A stretch of DNA of 64,000 nucleotides, from positions 248,001 to 312,000 of the forward strand of contig JAYKXP010000030.1 of NCBI GenBank assembly GCA_037176845.1. The letters run 5' to 3'. Of this stretch, positions 1 to 13,336 are shown in pieces. A model generated the notes under the pieces. It did no database searches. It had not been told where the DNA came from and saw only the letters and a program-made list of their open reading frames with translations. Position 1 is the stretch's first letter. Each line of letters starts with the position of its first letter. This DNA is from Paramarasmius palmivorus. Lineage: Eukaryota; Basidiomycota; Agaricomycetes; Agaricales; Marasmiaceae. A program made the position numbers and the translations under genes.

Positions 1-58
1 ATTCAAAATAAACCAAAGGCCCATCAATTCAGAGCGCCCAAACTAGGATTCGGAAGTA

Positions 59-304
59 TTACTCGCCTCGATGATGCATCACATCCCATTTGACCTCCTC
101 TTTTACTCTGGCAAACGAGGCAGACGATAATTCGTCGCCCAGAATACCTTCGACAAGATAGGAGTCACCTGCACCCAGCGAGTCGCCGACGCCCAAAACA
201 GGCGCCTTTGATTCCCAAGCTCTGGGGCGTCGTTTAGAGCCAGTTTTGTCGTCTGTTTGAGTTGTAGTTGTTTCAGCGCTAGCGGTCGAAGTCATGGTTA
301 TCAT
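59..304 (-). CDS. small hypothetical ORF, doubtful
   Basis: An 81-codon open frame starting MITMTSTASAETTTT and ending VMHHRGE. The N-terminus is Thr-rich and the middle is Gly/Asp-rich. I recognise no family. It lies near the left window edge, so it could be a short gene, one exon of a longer gene, or chance. No splice partner was identified. Confidence 0.15.
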   Translation of the reverse strand: MITMTSTASAETTTTQTDDKTGSKRRPRAWESKAPVLGVGDSLGAGDSYLVEGILGDELSSASFARVKEEVKWDVMHHRGE

Positions 305-2142
305 CCAAAGAATACAACTTGAGGTACTGCCATTGCTGTCAATGTCAGTGTCTCACATGCTCATAGGCGCCCGGCGCCAAATGGGCGTTTAGCCTCTTCC
401 TCTCGCACCACCATGTTCGATTCTTCAAAAGGCATGCCTAGACCTTTTCTCGTATCTTGCTCTTATTGGCCACCTCCTGCCATATCCCTATTGGCTGTCA
501 GAATCAGACAGCCCGTTGCAACCGCAACGTTGAGGTGTTCGAGTGTTTCATTGTCGTTGCCGGTTTTTTTACAGCTTGCCATCATTCTTGACGTTTTGAA
601 TCTTGCCAGGACCAAGCTCTTTATGAATTTTCCTTTTGGTACAAGCATGACGTCGGTCTGCTCCAGCCTGCTCCAGCTCGCTTCCGCAGGCTATTGGAAT
701 TACCAAGGCAATGATCTTTCTACACCCGTCTCTCAGGCCCAATCCAAAAAGCTATCGATGACGACGATCTCATTCGACGCCTGCCTGTGTTGAACCTGAA
801 CTCTCCAAGACCCTCCATCGACGCGCACTCGGAGTCGTTTACGCCAAATGGTGGCAAGATCAAGATTTCTGATTTACTTCCGCGGCCTATGACGCACTCG
901 ATGGTTAATTGAGTCTAGATTTTTCGCGTTTCGAGCATCGCGCTCGTGCAAACGAGGCTTAGAAGGCGCTACTCGAGGTTCTTATCTGTCCAGGACCGGA
1001 ACATAGGTGGGGGCTTTGTCGCTCTGGCCCCCATTCAGTTGGCGTCCTCGGGACAAGGATTCGTGAGCATTGACAAGACAATGTGCATAACCAACCTGTA
1101 ACACATCCAACATATTCGCACTTGGCTCGCATTCTCACAAAGCTGCAAGGCTTTACTCGAGGTTCTAATCCAGAGCCAGCATACAGATGGAGGCTTTACT
1201 ACACTGCATGTATTCAGTCGCGGCGTCGAATTTTGGAGTCTGGGACATCCCTGACAAGCACTACAGCAAAGTACCGTGTATACAAAGCAGGTAACTGGGT
1301 CTGCGGTCGAAGTTCTCAAGTTTAGCGTTCTGTCAGCCAATTAGCCGGAATTTTGTGCATCCAGCCGCCACAGGGCGTTAACCCTTACTCTTGTTCCTGG
1401 AAGAACGACCCTTCATAAATACTTTTTCAAGTGGCCAAACCTCGGATGGTACTGCTCTGGAATACCCGATAGACTCGAGGAGTCCCCTAGAACGTATTTT
1501 TCGCGGCCCAGAATAGGCCAGATTTTCAGTGACGCCATTGTTCAATGCAGATCCCGTTGCTCGCCATAAGGACTCGTGCTACCCTCTCAGGTTCATCTCT
1601 CGATCGTACCCCTTCCTCCGCACAGTTTCTCATTTTTCTAAATCCTCACCTGACGGCATGCACTGCGGCAGGGAAGGTACGATTGAAATTCATCTAGCCA
1701 CAAACGATTCGGGAGTTCGGAAGCTTTAGTTTATGGATGAGTTTGGAAAGGGGATAGTCGGCGAGCCCGCTTCGGTGTACACCACTTAGTAGCGGGTTCA
1801 TTCGCATGTGCGATTACTTACTTATCTTTGAAAGGGACACGGCCTCCATCGCGATCTTGAGAACACAATCAAGCCTTTGATATCATCCAACTACTATAGT
1901 CTGACGACATAGATACCCTTATGGAGCTCTTAGCAAACAAAGTGGCGCAAGCACTGCAAAGAGCCTTTTGGATACTTCAGCCATCAGTTTTTTGATGTAG
2001 AACAACATTATGATGATATGACTCAACTCGGAGATGAAAGGACAAAAGTTTGTATCCAATGCCATCAAGAGGCATAGACTGTATTCGTGTATTATGGGGT
2101 ACAAATGAGCATGAGCATTTTTGGGGTATATCGGATATCCTA
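305..2142. other. intergenic, no gene recognised; weak direct repeat
   Basis: Only short unrelated open frames occur here and none resembles a known protein. Two diverged direct-repeat units starting near 971 and 1155 share the opening ACTCGAGGTTCT and a similar following ~100 nt, 184 nt apart. Their nature is unknown. Confidence 0.3.
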
Positions 2143-3761
2143 CTAGTACAACGTTAAATAATGAAGTAAGTTATAGCGTCCCATAATCCAAAGAGAAACG
2201 GCAACGATCTGATTCTCTATGCGTTGTACTGAACAATTTTCATCGAGCGACGTAGACAAATTATCAAAGAAGATCATGAATGAACAGGCACAATATAGTC
2301 CATATTCATATCGACATGGATCGACTACGTCCGTCAACGACGGAGGTAGTGATGCTAGGCCACCTAAGCTCTCCCGCAAAGCTCGCAGAACGAGCTCTCG
2401 AAGCACCCCAAAGGGTTCGCCTTCTGAAAGTGACTCGCGAGGCGCAAGTCGCGGCAGAAGGCCTGTAAGGTGTTTAGTCGCCTGTAAGCGTTCTGTATTA
2501 GACTCTACGTCAACGGCAGTAGAATCATCTTGAGCGGTAATGGACACGTCGATCTGTTTGAGCTTGCCATAAAAGTTTGGTCCGCGCTCGACGCGCAGAC
2601 TCAGGAATTCCTCAAGGGCAGTGCACACGTCAACAACATCGTACCTCGAAGCACTGCAACGACACCTTTTCGATTGGGGAACCGGCGAGGTTCGTCATGG
2701 TGTCAACAACATCGTCGACGGGGAAGAAAGGGGAAATATGTAACTTTCGGAGTTGTTGCATGGGGGTAGCGGACGGCTTGGCGAAGACGGTGTCAGAGAC
2801 TGCAGTGGTGAGAGAGAATTCGTCGACAGAACGGCCAACGGCGGCCATGATACGTTGTATGCATCCGCTGTTGAAAGTTTCGTCTTCGTTACAGTAGCTT
2901 CCAAGGTCTAGAACCTCTAAACGGCATGCTACGTCTTCGGTGGCCCATCTAGGATCACCAAGGTGTGTGTCCGGATGGTGAGCTCACGCAGAGTGGGTAT
3001 GCGGAGGAGAGCGGGAAGGTAGAGGTCGGATCCCAGCGTGGGGTGATCTGGGATGTCGTCGTCATTGAGGACAAGGGGGACATATGGATAGGCACCGCGA
3101 AGTTCTGGTGCATGCATCGCTGAGCGTGAAACGCGATCAAGCGAAAGACGTTCCAACTTTGGAAGAGAAGCCGCAATAGAGACGACGAATCTTTCGCTCC
3201 TATACCGAAGATAGTCAATGGCAAAGTAAAAGGTAAACTGAAGGTGGTGCTTACAGTGGGTTAACATCCTCCGGAACGGCGTTACAGATTGAAAGGTATT
3301 TGAGCTCCGATAGTTGACGGAAGCATGAGACAAAAGTGTAATTGAGAGACCCTGCGATGCTCAGGGTAAGGTCTTCAAGGCACCGACATCCAGTGAGTAG
3401 AGAGGTGATCATTTCGGTGAGCTCAAGATATTTCATCTGGATTTGAGTGTCGTTCTCGGAATAGGTGTTGATGTAGAGGCTGTGAATGAATCTGTGATAG
3501 TCTCTGGGGACATTATCGAGGAAATTCTGAAGAGCCAGGCCAGTATTGAGGCGAACATGCTGGTGAGATATGGTGTCAAGACGAGTGGCATCGAGATGGA
3601 TTAGGATCACGCACCTTGAATATCACTGGCAAACAAGCCGTATAGGTGTTGTGATCAACCAACGATAGCGCCTTTACATCGTGCTCGTCGAGACTGCTGG
3701 TGACAGCGAGCTTCATCTCGACGGGAAGAGCGCTCCAGGATGCTGTATTTGAAGAGATCAT
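2143..3761 (-). CDS. F-box / leucine-rich-repeat type protein
   Basis: The start is the ATG at 3759-3761, giving MISSNTASWSALPVEMKL, which resembles an F-box helix (LPxEMxL followed by DVKALSLVD). An intron at 3560-3614 (55 nt) joins FK to HVRLN in phase. Later introns are inferred near 3190-3245 and 2940-2992, with a less certain one near 2600-2655. Downstream exons carry LRR-like stretches such as LPKLERLSLD, LEVLDLGSY and LRKLHISPF. F-box proteins bind Skp1 in SCF ubiquitin ligases through the N-terminal motif and pick substrates with the C-terminal part. This one is not closely similar to the three related F-box copies further right. The stop at 2143 and the last exon are uncertain. Confidence 0.6.
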
Positions 3762-6700
3762 GGTGGGAGACTGCTGGAAAAGGTGGAATGAGATGGAGAG
3801 GGCGGTGGGAGAAGCAGGACCCGTATTTGAAGGAAGGACAAGATATAAATCCGAAGTCTTCGCATCCCGAAGGTGAAGGAAAATGTGAAATCGTGAACAA
3901 ATCGGAAAAGTCAAATCCTTGACAGCAGCAACCCAGTTTAGGTAAACCGAATCTGGCCAAATTGGATCTCTACCCAGGGCTGTGCACACGGAGTGTCTGC
4001 ATCTTTTTTTTTCTCCCAATAATCAATTCCCCCCTTCAATCTGTCGTGGCGTGTTGTCGTTCTGATATATCTTTTTACAGTTGTATATCATCAAACAGCA
4101 TGTTCACTCCGTACTCTACGTTTATTCTCACTGCTAATAATCCTTGCTCTCATTTCCGGTTCATTCTCCATCTCATCTGATCATCTTCGTTATGGTATCC
4201 TCCATCCCAAGCCTCACTTCATTTAGCTGCTTCCCGGACTTAGCGGAACCGTTCGCTTCTCTCATTCCAGGAAACTGTCGTTGTTGTAAACCGTAAAGCT
4301 TGCTTCATTGGCTGCCAACACCCTTCCATTATAGTTGCACCTCATCAATATTCCAATGTCCGTCTCAAGTGTAGATGCCCAAGCGGTCTTTAACTGGCGT
4401 TCAAGATCTACGTCTCTGGTCACCTGTGTTGTTTCGTTGCCTCGGCTACAGCAACCGACTACATACCTCTACGTCCGCTCCCTATAACGCTTCCTTAGTC
4501 TTGGTTGCTCAGGCTGTTGCTTGAGCACTGTTTCCTTGTAAATGACGTGGCACGCGGCTGTCGGTCACCTTTCAAGTGCCACTGCGTGCAACACGTCTCG
4601 GACAAGTTACGTCGATGAAACCCGCGGCCCACAAAATTTTACTTGACTAACTATACTAAACGCATGGTAATCCGCATCCTTGCTCGCGCTCGATGCGAAA
4701 CGCCTCACTACCGGTGAGATCCTCAAATGCATAATGCATCCTAAATGGCCGTGAATACCGCAATCGAGGTATACATTCAAACCCTTGGAAGCGTATGGGC
4801 ATCTGTATTCATTACGAGTCTACCAAGGCCTACTTTACCCGTGGTAGGAGTCGAGAAACCGAGCACCATGACCTACAAGCACTTTGGAACTTACCTTCGC
4901 ACTTTGCTGCCTTCGAGTCCGAGCTCGCTTGTGGCGGGGCAAGATGTCCCTTTTTTACTACTCCCAAAAAAGCATCTCCGTACTGCGCGAAGTCGGTTGC
5001 AACCGGGTCTAGACTTCGGATACTAAACATTTCTGCTATTACTCGGTGACTCAATCCCCAGTCCCGCCCTGCCCCGCCCTCGCGAGAGCCACGGACTCTC
5101 CTTATGTTCTCGTTCTGGTACTAGGTTCTGGTCCCTGGAGCCGACAAGGACCCTGTCCCGCCGCTGAGATGCCGGGCGCGCCAACGCTCGTACATATCAT
5201 CTCTCAGGGTGACTCACAACAAACGGTGATTGTACAACCTCCTTCCGTGTCCGTCTCCCTTTCCCATGTCATTTGTTACTGTTCCTGATGAATCACTAGC
5301 CCCAGTCGAACTCCGAACGCCTCATTCCCTTGCATTTCCAATTGCTTCTTCCCGAGTCCGACATTTTACTCACTAACATCCACGGACCACGGGGCACGGA
5401 GCTCGAGGGTGAGGCAACAAAACTTGTGAATCACTGACACGCGGGATAGTCCGTCTGATACTCGTCTCAATTGGTTACCAGCGACTCTCTGTACCTCGTT
5501 GTCTTCCTAGTTCGAGGACCACGGAATTTCGCATCCAAGGCATCGAAGTATCTGTACTGGTATCCTAGGGTCTCGTTGTCTAACCTAACCTCCGACCCTT
5601 CTCGGATCGAAAGTCTCGGGAGGATGTCGGGAGGTAATTTCACTTACACAATCTGTACTAGATCATGAAGAACTCTCGGGATACTTTTAGAAATCTAGAT
5701 TAGCTTATCAGTGTCATATGAAAGACTCTTTAATTTTATTCTCCCGTCTTCGGTTCAACTTTATGTCGTCTCAAGCTTAGCTTGACCGCAGGCGAAGCTG
5801 TCTCACTCCGACGGGACACTCATAGCGTTACACTGCACCTTCGACTGCCTAGGCTTCTTTTTACCTCGTGTTGTGATCTCGAGACCACACAACGAAACAG
5901 ACAAAGTGTTTTTCTACATAGAAATAAACGTATGTTATTCGTTTATTACACGGCCCTTGATATGGGGCTGATGATAGATCTATTTCGTGTACGAGATGAC
6001 ATTGGCCGACACGGACCGCTTTTCGACCTTGTCGGATGCGATGAGACGCAGTAATATAGTGTCGTTGTCCAGTGTACGACACTGATTCATTAGCAAGGAC
6101 GGCAATGGAAGTGGAACGTGCGTAAGTCACATCCAACACCGTGGTGTGAGAGCGAGAAACTACTTCAGAATAAGAACAAGAGGCCGATTTCTCTATTCAG
6201 TTCAAGGAAAAACTGATGTCGTTGTTTGTTCTGGCAAGGGGTCGAGAGTATAAGGACCCAGAAACCCCAGAACGTCGGTCAATCAGTTCCTTGTACTCTG
6301 CTGGGGTGTAAGCTGATCCCAACACTGTCGAGGAAACAAGATCTCGAGTACAACGGATCTGGAATGCACAATAATAGTCTTGACGTGGCGCAGCAAAACT
6401 GTTGATGTGTTGCTATGCACTGGCAACGACCACCGCCCAAGATCCGCTCTTGCAGTAAGAATCAAGATCAAGAACGACGCAGAAAGATATCGGGACCCAC
6501 AAATTTGGTAGTTGGGGAATTTTACCCGCTGCGAGTCTGGCAGGCAAAATATACGACGGGGAATGTATAAATTGTGGTAATATCCAAAGCCACGGGTCTG
6601 TTCGTTATTCGGACCAGCTTCAAAGAGGGGCCCTATGTCGTAGACGGCGTGTCCAACTAGGAATGGCAACGACGACGTGTGGGTATGTGAATAGGTGAAA

Positions 6701-9014
6701 CTGACGGCGCGTGAAACTGGTTGGAGGACGGGCATAGCTTTGACCTTGACTGGCCCCCGTCGCAGATAGCGTACGCTCGTGAAAATGCAAATCTAGGTTT
6801 CGCCGTTCCTAGCCACTATCAATATCTCGCAGACATCCTAAAACGTCGTTAATTCGCCGTAACCATGGCTATTGCGTGAATCGTGATGGTCCTTTCGTGA
6901 ACCTTTGGTCCTGGCATCGTTCTATCGTCAATGCCGCTGAATAGAGCTCACGGAGAGGCTACTGACCGTCGGAAGAAAAACATGCGGTCAGGTATATCAT
7001 AGTGTCCGTCATCGGCTAGTTGGCTGCCCGATGCCAGTCGAATCCAAGCATGAGTTTACTGCTGAGATACATACTCAATCTGATATACCCTGGGTTGCGG
7101 AACTCGAATACCTTCTGCTATCAGTTGAATAGTTCAAGCACCGAGGCCGACCAGGTGAACTGTAAATGTGATCTCTAAAACATTCGGCGTCAGACATGAG
7201 GCCTGAGGTCGCAAGCACCCAAGTACCGGCGTACTTGTCAGTGATGATCATGATATCCTTTTTGTCTGCGATACCTAATTCAGTCCCAGACCTCCTGCTT
7301 CTGGAAGCTGCATCAGAAATGTGCATGACGGAAAGATAAGCGACATACCAAGGCTAGATTCAGTGTTCGAAGCTGCATCCGTAGGTACAATCAGGAATCT
7401 CTCAGGACTTCCTAAAGATGAGACCTTGAACTTTCCCAGTTACCCCACATGCGAGCTATCATCGTGAAGCGGAAACTCATCAGCTATGATTCGAATGGAG
7501 TGAAATATGGGCCCTTTACCTTCGCAAGTTACTCTATCAGTTGAAGGCAGCTAGAAGCTTTCCGGAGTCTGACGTTCCGAATAGGGCATTGAGCGGTTGA
7601 ATTCTATCCACCATTTGTTAGAATGACCCTGTACAGTGACAGATGAGCGGTCGTTTTGGGTGCTTACCCCACAAATCATATAGCGTGACTTTTACAGCGC
7701 CTCTTCAATTACTGTACGGAGTCAGCGAAAGTGTATGTAGTTCGCATTTCCATGTGGAGCATAGACGGCCGCCTGAGCGGGAACAGATGACAGGGATGTT
7801 GCTTTCCGTAGAAGGTATTACATTCCTAGGATGTGTCATACAGGAAGGATCACTCACATTCAAAGTTCTAATACGTTGGTCATCGATATTCTTGATATTC
7901 TCCATGATCGATCATAAAAGGCTTCCCATGCCAGGGCTGTTGTCGTTACTGATCCAAGCTATACATAGAGCACGAAAAGCAATACCGTTGGGTGATCCGT
8001 GCGCGTATTAGTCTTTTGGTAGCGACCTGCATTTCTTTGCGGGGAGATGGACGCCCAGAGCGGATTTAGTGTAGTAGCGCGGATCAGGCTCTACTGCCTC
8101 AGAATCTTTGATGGACTACGGAAAGAATGTCGATCATTTGTGAACACCTAAACGAACTACATCACCTCATGACGGAGGAGCACGACGGTGTGAACCGAAA
8201 TAACAGCGCGGTGATACAAGTTGAGCACGAGAAAGCAAGTTTTTGCAGCCCCAAAAAAGATTTATCTGTAAAATAGGACACTTTAGCGCTGAATATAACT
8301 GGAAACCCAAGTTTAGAGTGTAGAAGACTAGTAAAACTGGTGAGAAAAGTGATGACGGGGGTAGTCGGCCGTAAAAGTCGCTGCACGGTCCATCTCACGA
8401 TGGAATGCACGGCAGAATGCTAAAGCGGGGAAAAAGAAGCAATTTTCGGAAATTCAAACGTTTGACGTTACTTGACACACTATGGGAGCTGATCACATCT
8501 TTGGAGGACTATGATGTGGTAGCAGAACGAGAGTGACCATACTTGGGCGCCTATGTAAGCATACTCGCGTTGTCCGATTTATCATACTTACTGGTGGTAT
8601 CATGCCACCCACACCCGTCTCCTGTCAAAGTTCTGATCCCGGCTAAGTATGTGGGCGGTGAGCTTGATTTCCGAGAAAAAAAGCAGAGGAGCGTATGGGG
8701 AAAATGAAAAATACGCCCAAAAGATGGTGAGTCGTCCAGGAATTTTCTCGTCTTTTGTTGAACTAGTTCAGCCAAGGTCCTAGACGAGTACTTCTGTATG
8801 CAAAACGCCAAAAAATGACTGATCCAGTCAAGAGTGACTTGAAAAGGTACACCCAAAATGACAAGCGCATGCGGCTGTTTGCGAATTTTGATCCAATCAT
8901 CAACCTTATGTATAGCTTTTTTTGCAGAAAAGTCCCCACTGTATCAATCGGACGTCTCCATGACCTTGAACTGTCTTTCTCCATACTCCAGTCTACTCTG
9001 ACTACTGCCACGAC
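3762..9014. other. 5.2-kb gene-poor stretch
   Basis: About 5 kb without a supportable gene. Open frames are short and on both strands; the longest is 150 codons at 6283-6735 minus, with no recognisable motif. I looked for reverse transcriptase (YxDD), integrase, DSGA protease and transposase motifs, and for long terminal or inverted repeats, and saw none. It may be decayed repeat DNA or regulatory sequence upstream of the G-alpha gene. Confidence 0.35.
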
Positions 9015-11393
9015 ATGCCTACGAAAGTATACCCCCCGCCAGAAGACTGGGATCCTCTAGCCAAGGCCATATCTCCTCCCCCGGACGAAACTCTTGCGGA
9101 GAGGGAAGCTCGTGTCAAGACTGAGCAGGAGGCGAAACGGGTGTCGGACGCGATAGACGATGACTTGGATAGACAGAGGAATGCTGAGAAGAGAGGGCCA
9201 AAGCCTGTCAGAGTGCTGCTACTTGGTAAGTTCGATGATTTCCGAGGCCCCGCCCGTAAACTGATACCTCTTTCCCGCAAACCCAAGGTCAGAGTGAATC
9301 TGGTATGTGAAGGCTTTCTGGGACTTTGGGGTCGTGTCTGAGTTCACAAAATTTCAGGAAAATCTACAACGTTGAAGAGTGAGTGCCTGGAAGAATGTCC
9401 CTGCTTTGTCAGGTCTTCTAACGGTCAAACTAGACTTCCAGCTGATGCAAGATGCCAAAGTTTGTCCTGAGATCAATATTCTGCTATTGGAGGTTGACCA
9501 TACCTATTTGTAACTAGGCCTTTCGAGCGGAACGCGCCAGCTGGAGAGCTCTTATACAATTGAACGTTATAAGGTCCATTCACGTTATTTTGGATGCTAT
9601 TGCTAGAAGTTATTATCCCTCTACTCGATCGCCTACCAAAAGCCCCAGCTCCTCGACCACCTCTCCATCTACCTCACCTCCTGAACATCAAGTCCCGTTG
9701 CCCACAGAACCGTATGCTCTCGATCCTGAACTATTGGAATTGAGGCTCCGCCTCAACCCCCTTCTTCAAGTCGAGCAACAACTCACTCGACGTCTCGTGG
9801 TATCGGACCCAGCAGAAACGGAGCCAACCATCTTCCCCAACAGCCCTGAAAAGCCTAGACATGTGGGACGGGAGGTTGCTATCAATTCTGCAATGCCGTG
9901 GAAAGATGTATTTGGAAAGCTGGTGTCCAGTAGGAGACAGAGTGAGAGCAGTGAAGATATCATTGATTGGGATGATCCAACTGACCCCGGACGGGTTCTA
10001 CATGAGGTAGTTTCCTGATTCTACTCGTCGTCGTATGGAAAAATTTACCCATCATTTGCTTTGACAGTGTGCTGATGACATGAAGCGATTATGGAAACAT
10101 TCGGCAGTGCAAGAATTGCTAGACAAGCAAAATCTTCGGCTAGAAGAGATGGCTGGGTTGTGAGTTCGATCATAGGTCTCTATCGTTCAAAAACGCTCAC
10201 GGTTTTATCAAGTTTCCTGGACGAGCTAGATGAAGTGACTTCGGAGAGGTATATCCCAACGAATGGTATGTATTACTGCTGATTTCCAAATGCACATATT
10301 ACTCATGATGGTCTGATAGCTCACATTCTGAAGGCACGAATAAAAACCCTCGTAAGTTCTCAGGATGACATACCATTTCAGGGTTTTCATGGGTCGTTTC
10401 ACTACAGGGTGTATCAGAAAATCGAATCACTATGAATGCAGGTGCCGTGATTTCCTCTGAATTTTTGGAGTGTACGTTGACTTCGTGCATTAGGAGGGGG
10501 TCTAGGCAGAGATTGGCGCATCTATGATGTAGGGGGGCATAGATCATTGGTAGGTCGCTATTTTTCTAAATTCACAGGGGGCTCATAGTCTGTAGCGAGG
10601 TGATTATTTCTCTAGACTCTTGCCCAAAGCAGTGCGGGTTCTTACAACACTAATAGCGGCCTGGGTACCGTACTTTGACAACATGGACGCGATAATATTC
10701 CTGGCTCCCATCTCAGCTTTTGATCAGGTCTTGGCAGAAGCACCAAAAGTCAACCGACTTGTAAGTTTCTTCTCACCAACTCCTAGACGATATTGACCAA
10801 TGTCTTCCATGCATACAGGAAGATTCCGTGATGTTGTGGCAGAATATTGTCTCCAACAAACTTTTGCAGCAAACCGACATCATACTTTTTCTGAACAAGT
10901 GCGACCTTTTCGCTTCCAAGCTGGCCTCCGGGATAAGGTTAAAGGACTATGTGGTGTCGTTCGGGAACAGGCCGAACGACTTTGATAACGCTTCCAGCTG
11001 TAAGAACATCTGTCCGTTCATGTCGTTCAAAACTCATGTTCGCCACAGATCTCAAGAAGAAGTTTGGTGGGCATTCTAGTTCTTTCGAATCTCTGACATA
11101 CCTAACTCGCATATATTACGGTCAGCTGGCATCATGAAAGAAGATTCACCCTTACCTAGAACCTTCTACTGTCATCTGACAACGGTTACCGTGAGCACCC
11201 TTCAGCTTGTCTATCTCAATAACCTTGATTAGCTTAATGATTCGACCATTAGGATACCCAATCAACGCAGAAGGTCATCACGAGTAGTAAGTCGTGTCCT
11301 CATAGCTAGGATAGCAACTGATTGACACCGCATCTTTCAGTCAAAGACATGCTTATGCGCGACAGTCTAAAGCAATCTACTCTTCTTCTCTAA
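9015..11393 (+). CDS. divergent heterotrimeric G-protein alpha subunit
   Basis: A GTP-binding alpha subunit that would couple membrane receptors to effectors. Traced exons: 9015-9225, 9288-9302, 9358-9378, 9434-9459, 9518-10006, 10068-10159, 10213-10265, 10320-10351, 10408-10471, 10512-~10553, then exons ending in STLLL and the stop at 11391-11393. Motifs in order: P-loop GQSESGKSTTLKNFQL, switch I ARIKTLG, switch II IYDVGGHRS, and NKCD in LFLNKCDLF. Oddities: the N-terminus MPTKVYPPPEDW lacks the MGxxxS myristoylation start; a Ser/Pro/Thr-rich insert follows VILDAIARSYY; and His replaces the catalytic Gln of DVGGQ. It fits the expanded divergent G-alpha class of agarics better than a canonical Gpa. 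The join after HRSL near 10550 needs a weak donor. Confidence 0.9.
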
Positions 11394-12072
11394 ATCATCA
11401 ATCGGCAGGATCCCTTCTCTCGTATTAGTAGCGGAAAGGCTTGTATTTGTAAAGGGATCGGCAGGGACGCAACTGCATTTACTTATTCGGTAACCATTTG
11501 TTTTACTATACTCATTGTACAAATTTGTGTACTCATGCTACATATATTGGATGTAATCAACAACCTGAACCACTCTACTATGAAAACGCCAATCGCCTAC
11601 GCGTCCGAGCTCCGATTGTTGGTGCAAGGCCACTCTCGGGCCTCCATTACCTACTCGAGTATCGCCGACTACCGCTGAAAGGTCGCGGTCACCGCACCTC
11701 GCCGGATTGTATGTAAAACATCGTGCATTATTTTCTGCGTATTGAATACATATGTAATCCGAGCCCCATGCGCCAAAGTGTTACGGAGTAAATCGTGAAT
11801 AGAGAACATGAAAACGACCGATAGCAAGAACGATGAATATGCGTAGTATACAATGAACAGCAATGAATGAATGAAACGTCCGTACATGTACAGCCCACAC
11901 TCCCATAAAAGAAAGACAACGAATCCCTGCGGAAATTATACACAGCACATAATGACAGTGCCTTTTGAAGAGATATAGAGAATAAGGCACCTAGAAAGAA
12001 GTCGATGAGGTGTACCTCTATCGGCTTTGAATTTGAGTCCTAATGGAGACGGCCCAAATGGCTGCAAAGCCT
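11394..12072. other. convergent 3' intergenic region
   Basis: Lies between the stop of the G-alpha gene (plus) and the stop of the DUF6699 gene (minus), so it holds two 3' UTRs. No further gene was seen. Confidence 0.4.
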
Positions 12073-13336
12073 TCAGGGCTTCTCAAAGATCAGCTTCGCC
12101 ACTCCAGTCTCACTGGCGGTCTTGTCAACTTCCACGCCAACCAGCCTCGTTTTCCCGCCTAACCAATCGATCCTTTTGACACCCTGATCCCAACCGCCAC
12201 CGGTCGCGCGACACCTGTTTTCGTACGCCTTAGTAACTTTACGCTGTGCTCGGCTCCCAGTACCCAATGCGTTCCATTCCTCCTTCGTCACTCGCACTGA
12301 AAGCGTATTGTGGATAGCATGGATAACGTCGAGGTTGCTAACTTGTGAACCTTGGGTACCCGAACCAGCAATGTAAAACTTTGCTCCGGTTCTGGGTTGT
12401 GAAGTTGGAGCTGTGCCAGCCTGGACAACGATCGTCCACGGGAGCTTATCGCTCCGCAGAACAAGTCGACCCGATGTTGGTGGATCCGTAGCACTCTGAG
12501 TCAAGGTATGCGAGGGGACGGAAGTGCGTGTATTCCGGTCCACGATAGTCCTGGAGGATGGCGGGTACATAACGTCACAGGAGATTGGGGCGCGACTATG
12601 GTGACTTGAGGCCAGAAGTGGATGCATATGGAGTGTTTCGGCTCGCTTAGGGTTTACGAAAGAGACGTGCGGTCCTAAGAAGTAATAATCAGTACACGAG
12701 AACACACAAGCGTAAAGCAATGAACATACGAGGTCCATCCGCGGGCTTCTGACCAGCATGCCAAGTATGATTCTGTTTCAGAGCAGGCCGGGACGCAACA
12801 CTACCTGAGCTGGACGTTCGAGGAGGTGCTGGAGAATAGTGGCTTTGAACCGATGCCGAAGATGGAGGATAAATAGAAGAATTCGAGTTTGAACGAGAGC
12901 TTGGTTGAGAGGAAGATGATGGAGTGTAAATTGGGTAAGGGAAGTCTACGCAAGGGCGAATCAGCCATTTGAATTAATAGAGATTCTTCGAATACTTACA
13001 CTTATCGCCCGACTTATAGCTTACGGTGCCCGAAGGTGTATGTGGACGCGAGCCCGAGGACCTAGAGCGGGATTGGCTTTTGACAGTCGAGGAATCGTAG
13101 GTGTTGTATCTTAACGGGGACGGCCGCGTCGGACATGTGGGGCTGTGGCTTCTACCATTTGAGGTGGTGACCGCGGAGGGTGTCGTATATACATAGGTTG
13201 GAGGAACTTGTCTTCCAGCATGAACTGTTGGTACAGAATGAGAACGAGAGTGAGATTTGGAGCGGTCGCGACTCGGATCCGCAGTTCGTGAGGAGGACGA
13301 GCCTCCGCCAAAAATGCTCCGCAGGTACGAGGTCAT
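12073..13336 (-). CDS. DUF6699 domain protein
   Basis: Three exons. The first begins MTSYLRSIFGGGSSSSR and is Ser/Arg-rich low complexity. A 54-nt intron (GTAAGT...GTAG) leads into a Ser/Pro-rich second exon, and another intron near 12675-12730 leads to the domain. The C-terminal ~180 residues show the family pattern: LHMHPLLA, then ISCDVMYPPSS, TDPPTSGRL, LPWTIVVQ, DVIHAIHNTLSVRVTKEEW, RAQRKVTKAYENRC and GVKRIDWLGGKTRLVGVEV. DUF6699 is a frequent, functionally uncharacterised fungal domain. The disordered N-terminus followed by this C-terminal domain is a common layout. No localisation signal was seen. Confidence 0.8.

Noticed and set aside
6283..6735. 150-codon minus-strand ORF as a gene
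   Set aside because: No family motif, no splice partners and ordinary composition; it is the longest chance frame in a gene-poor stretch.
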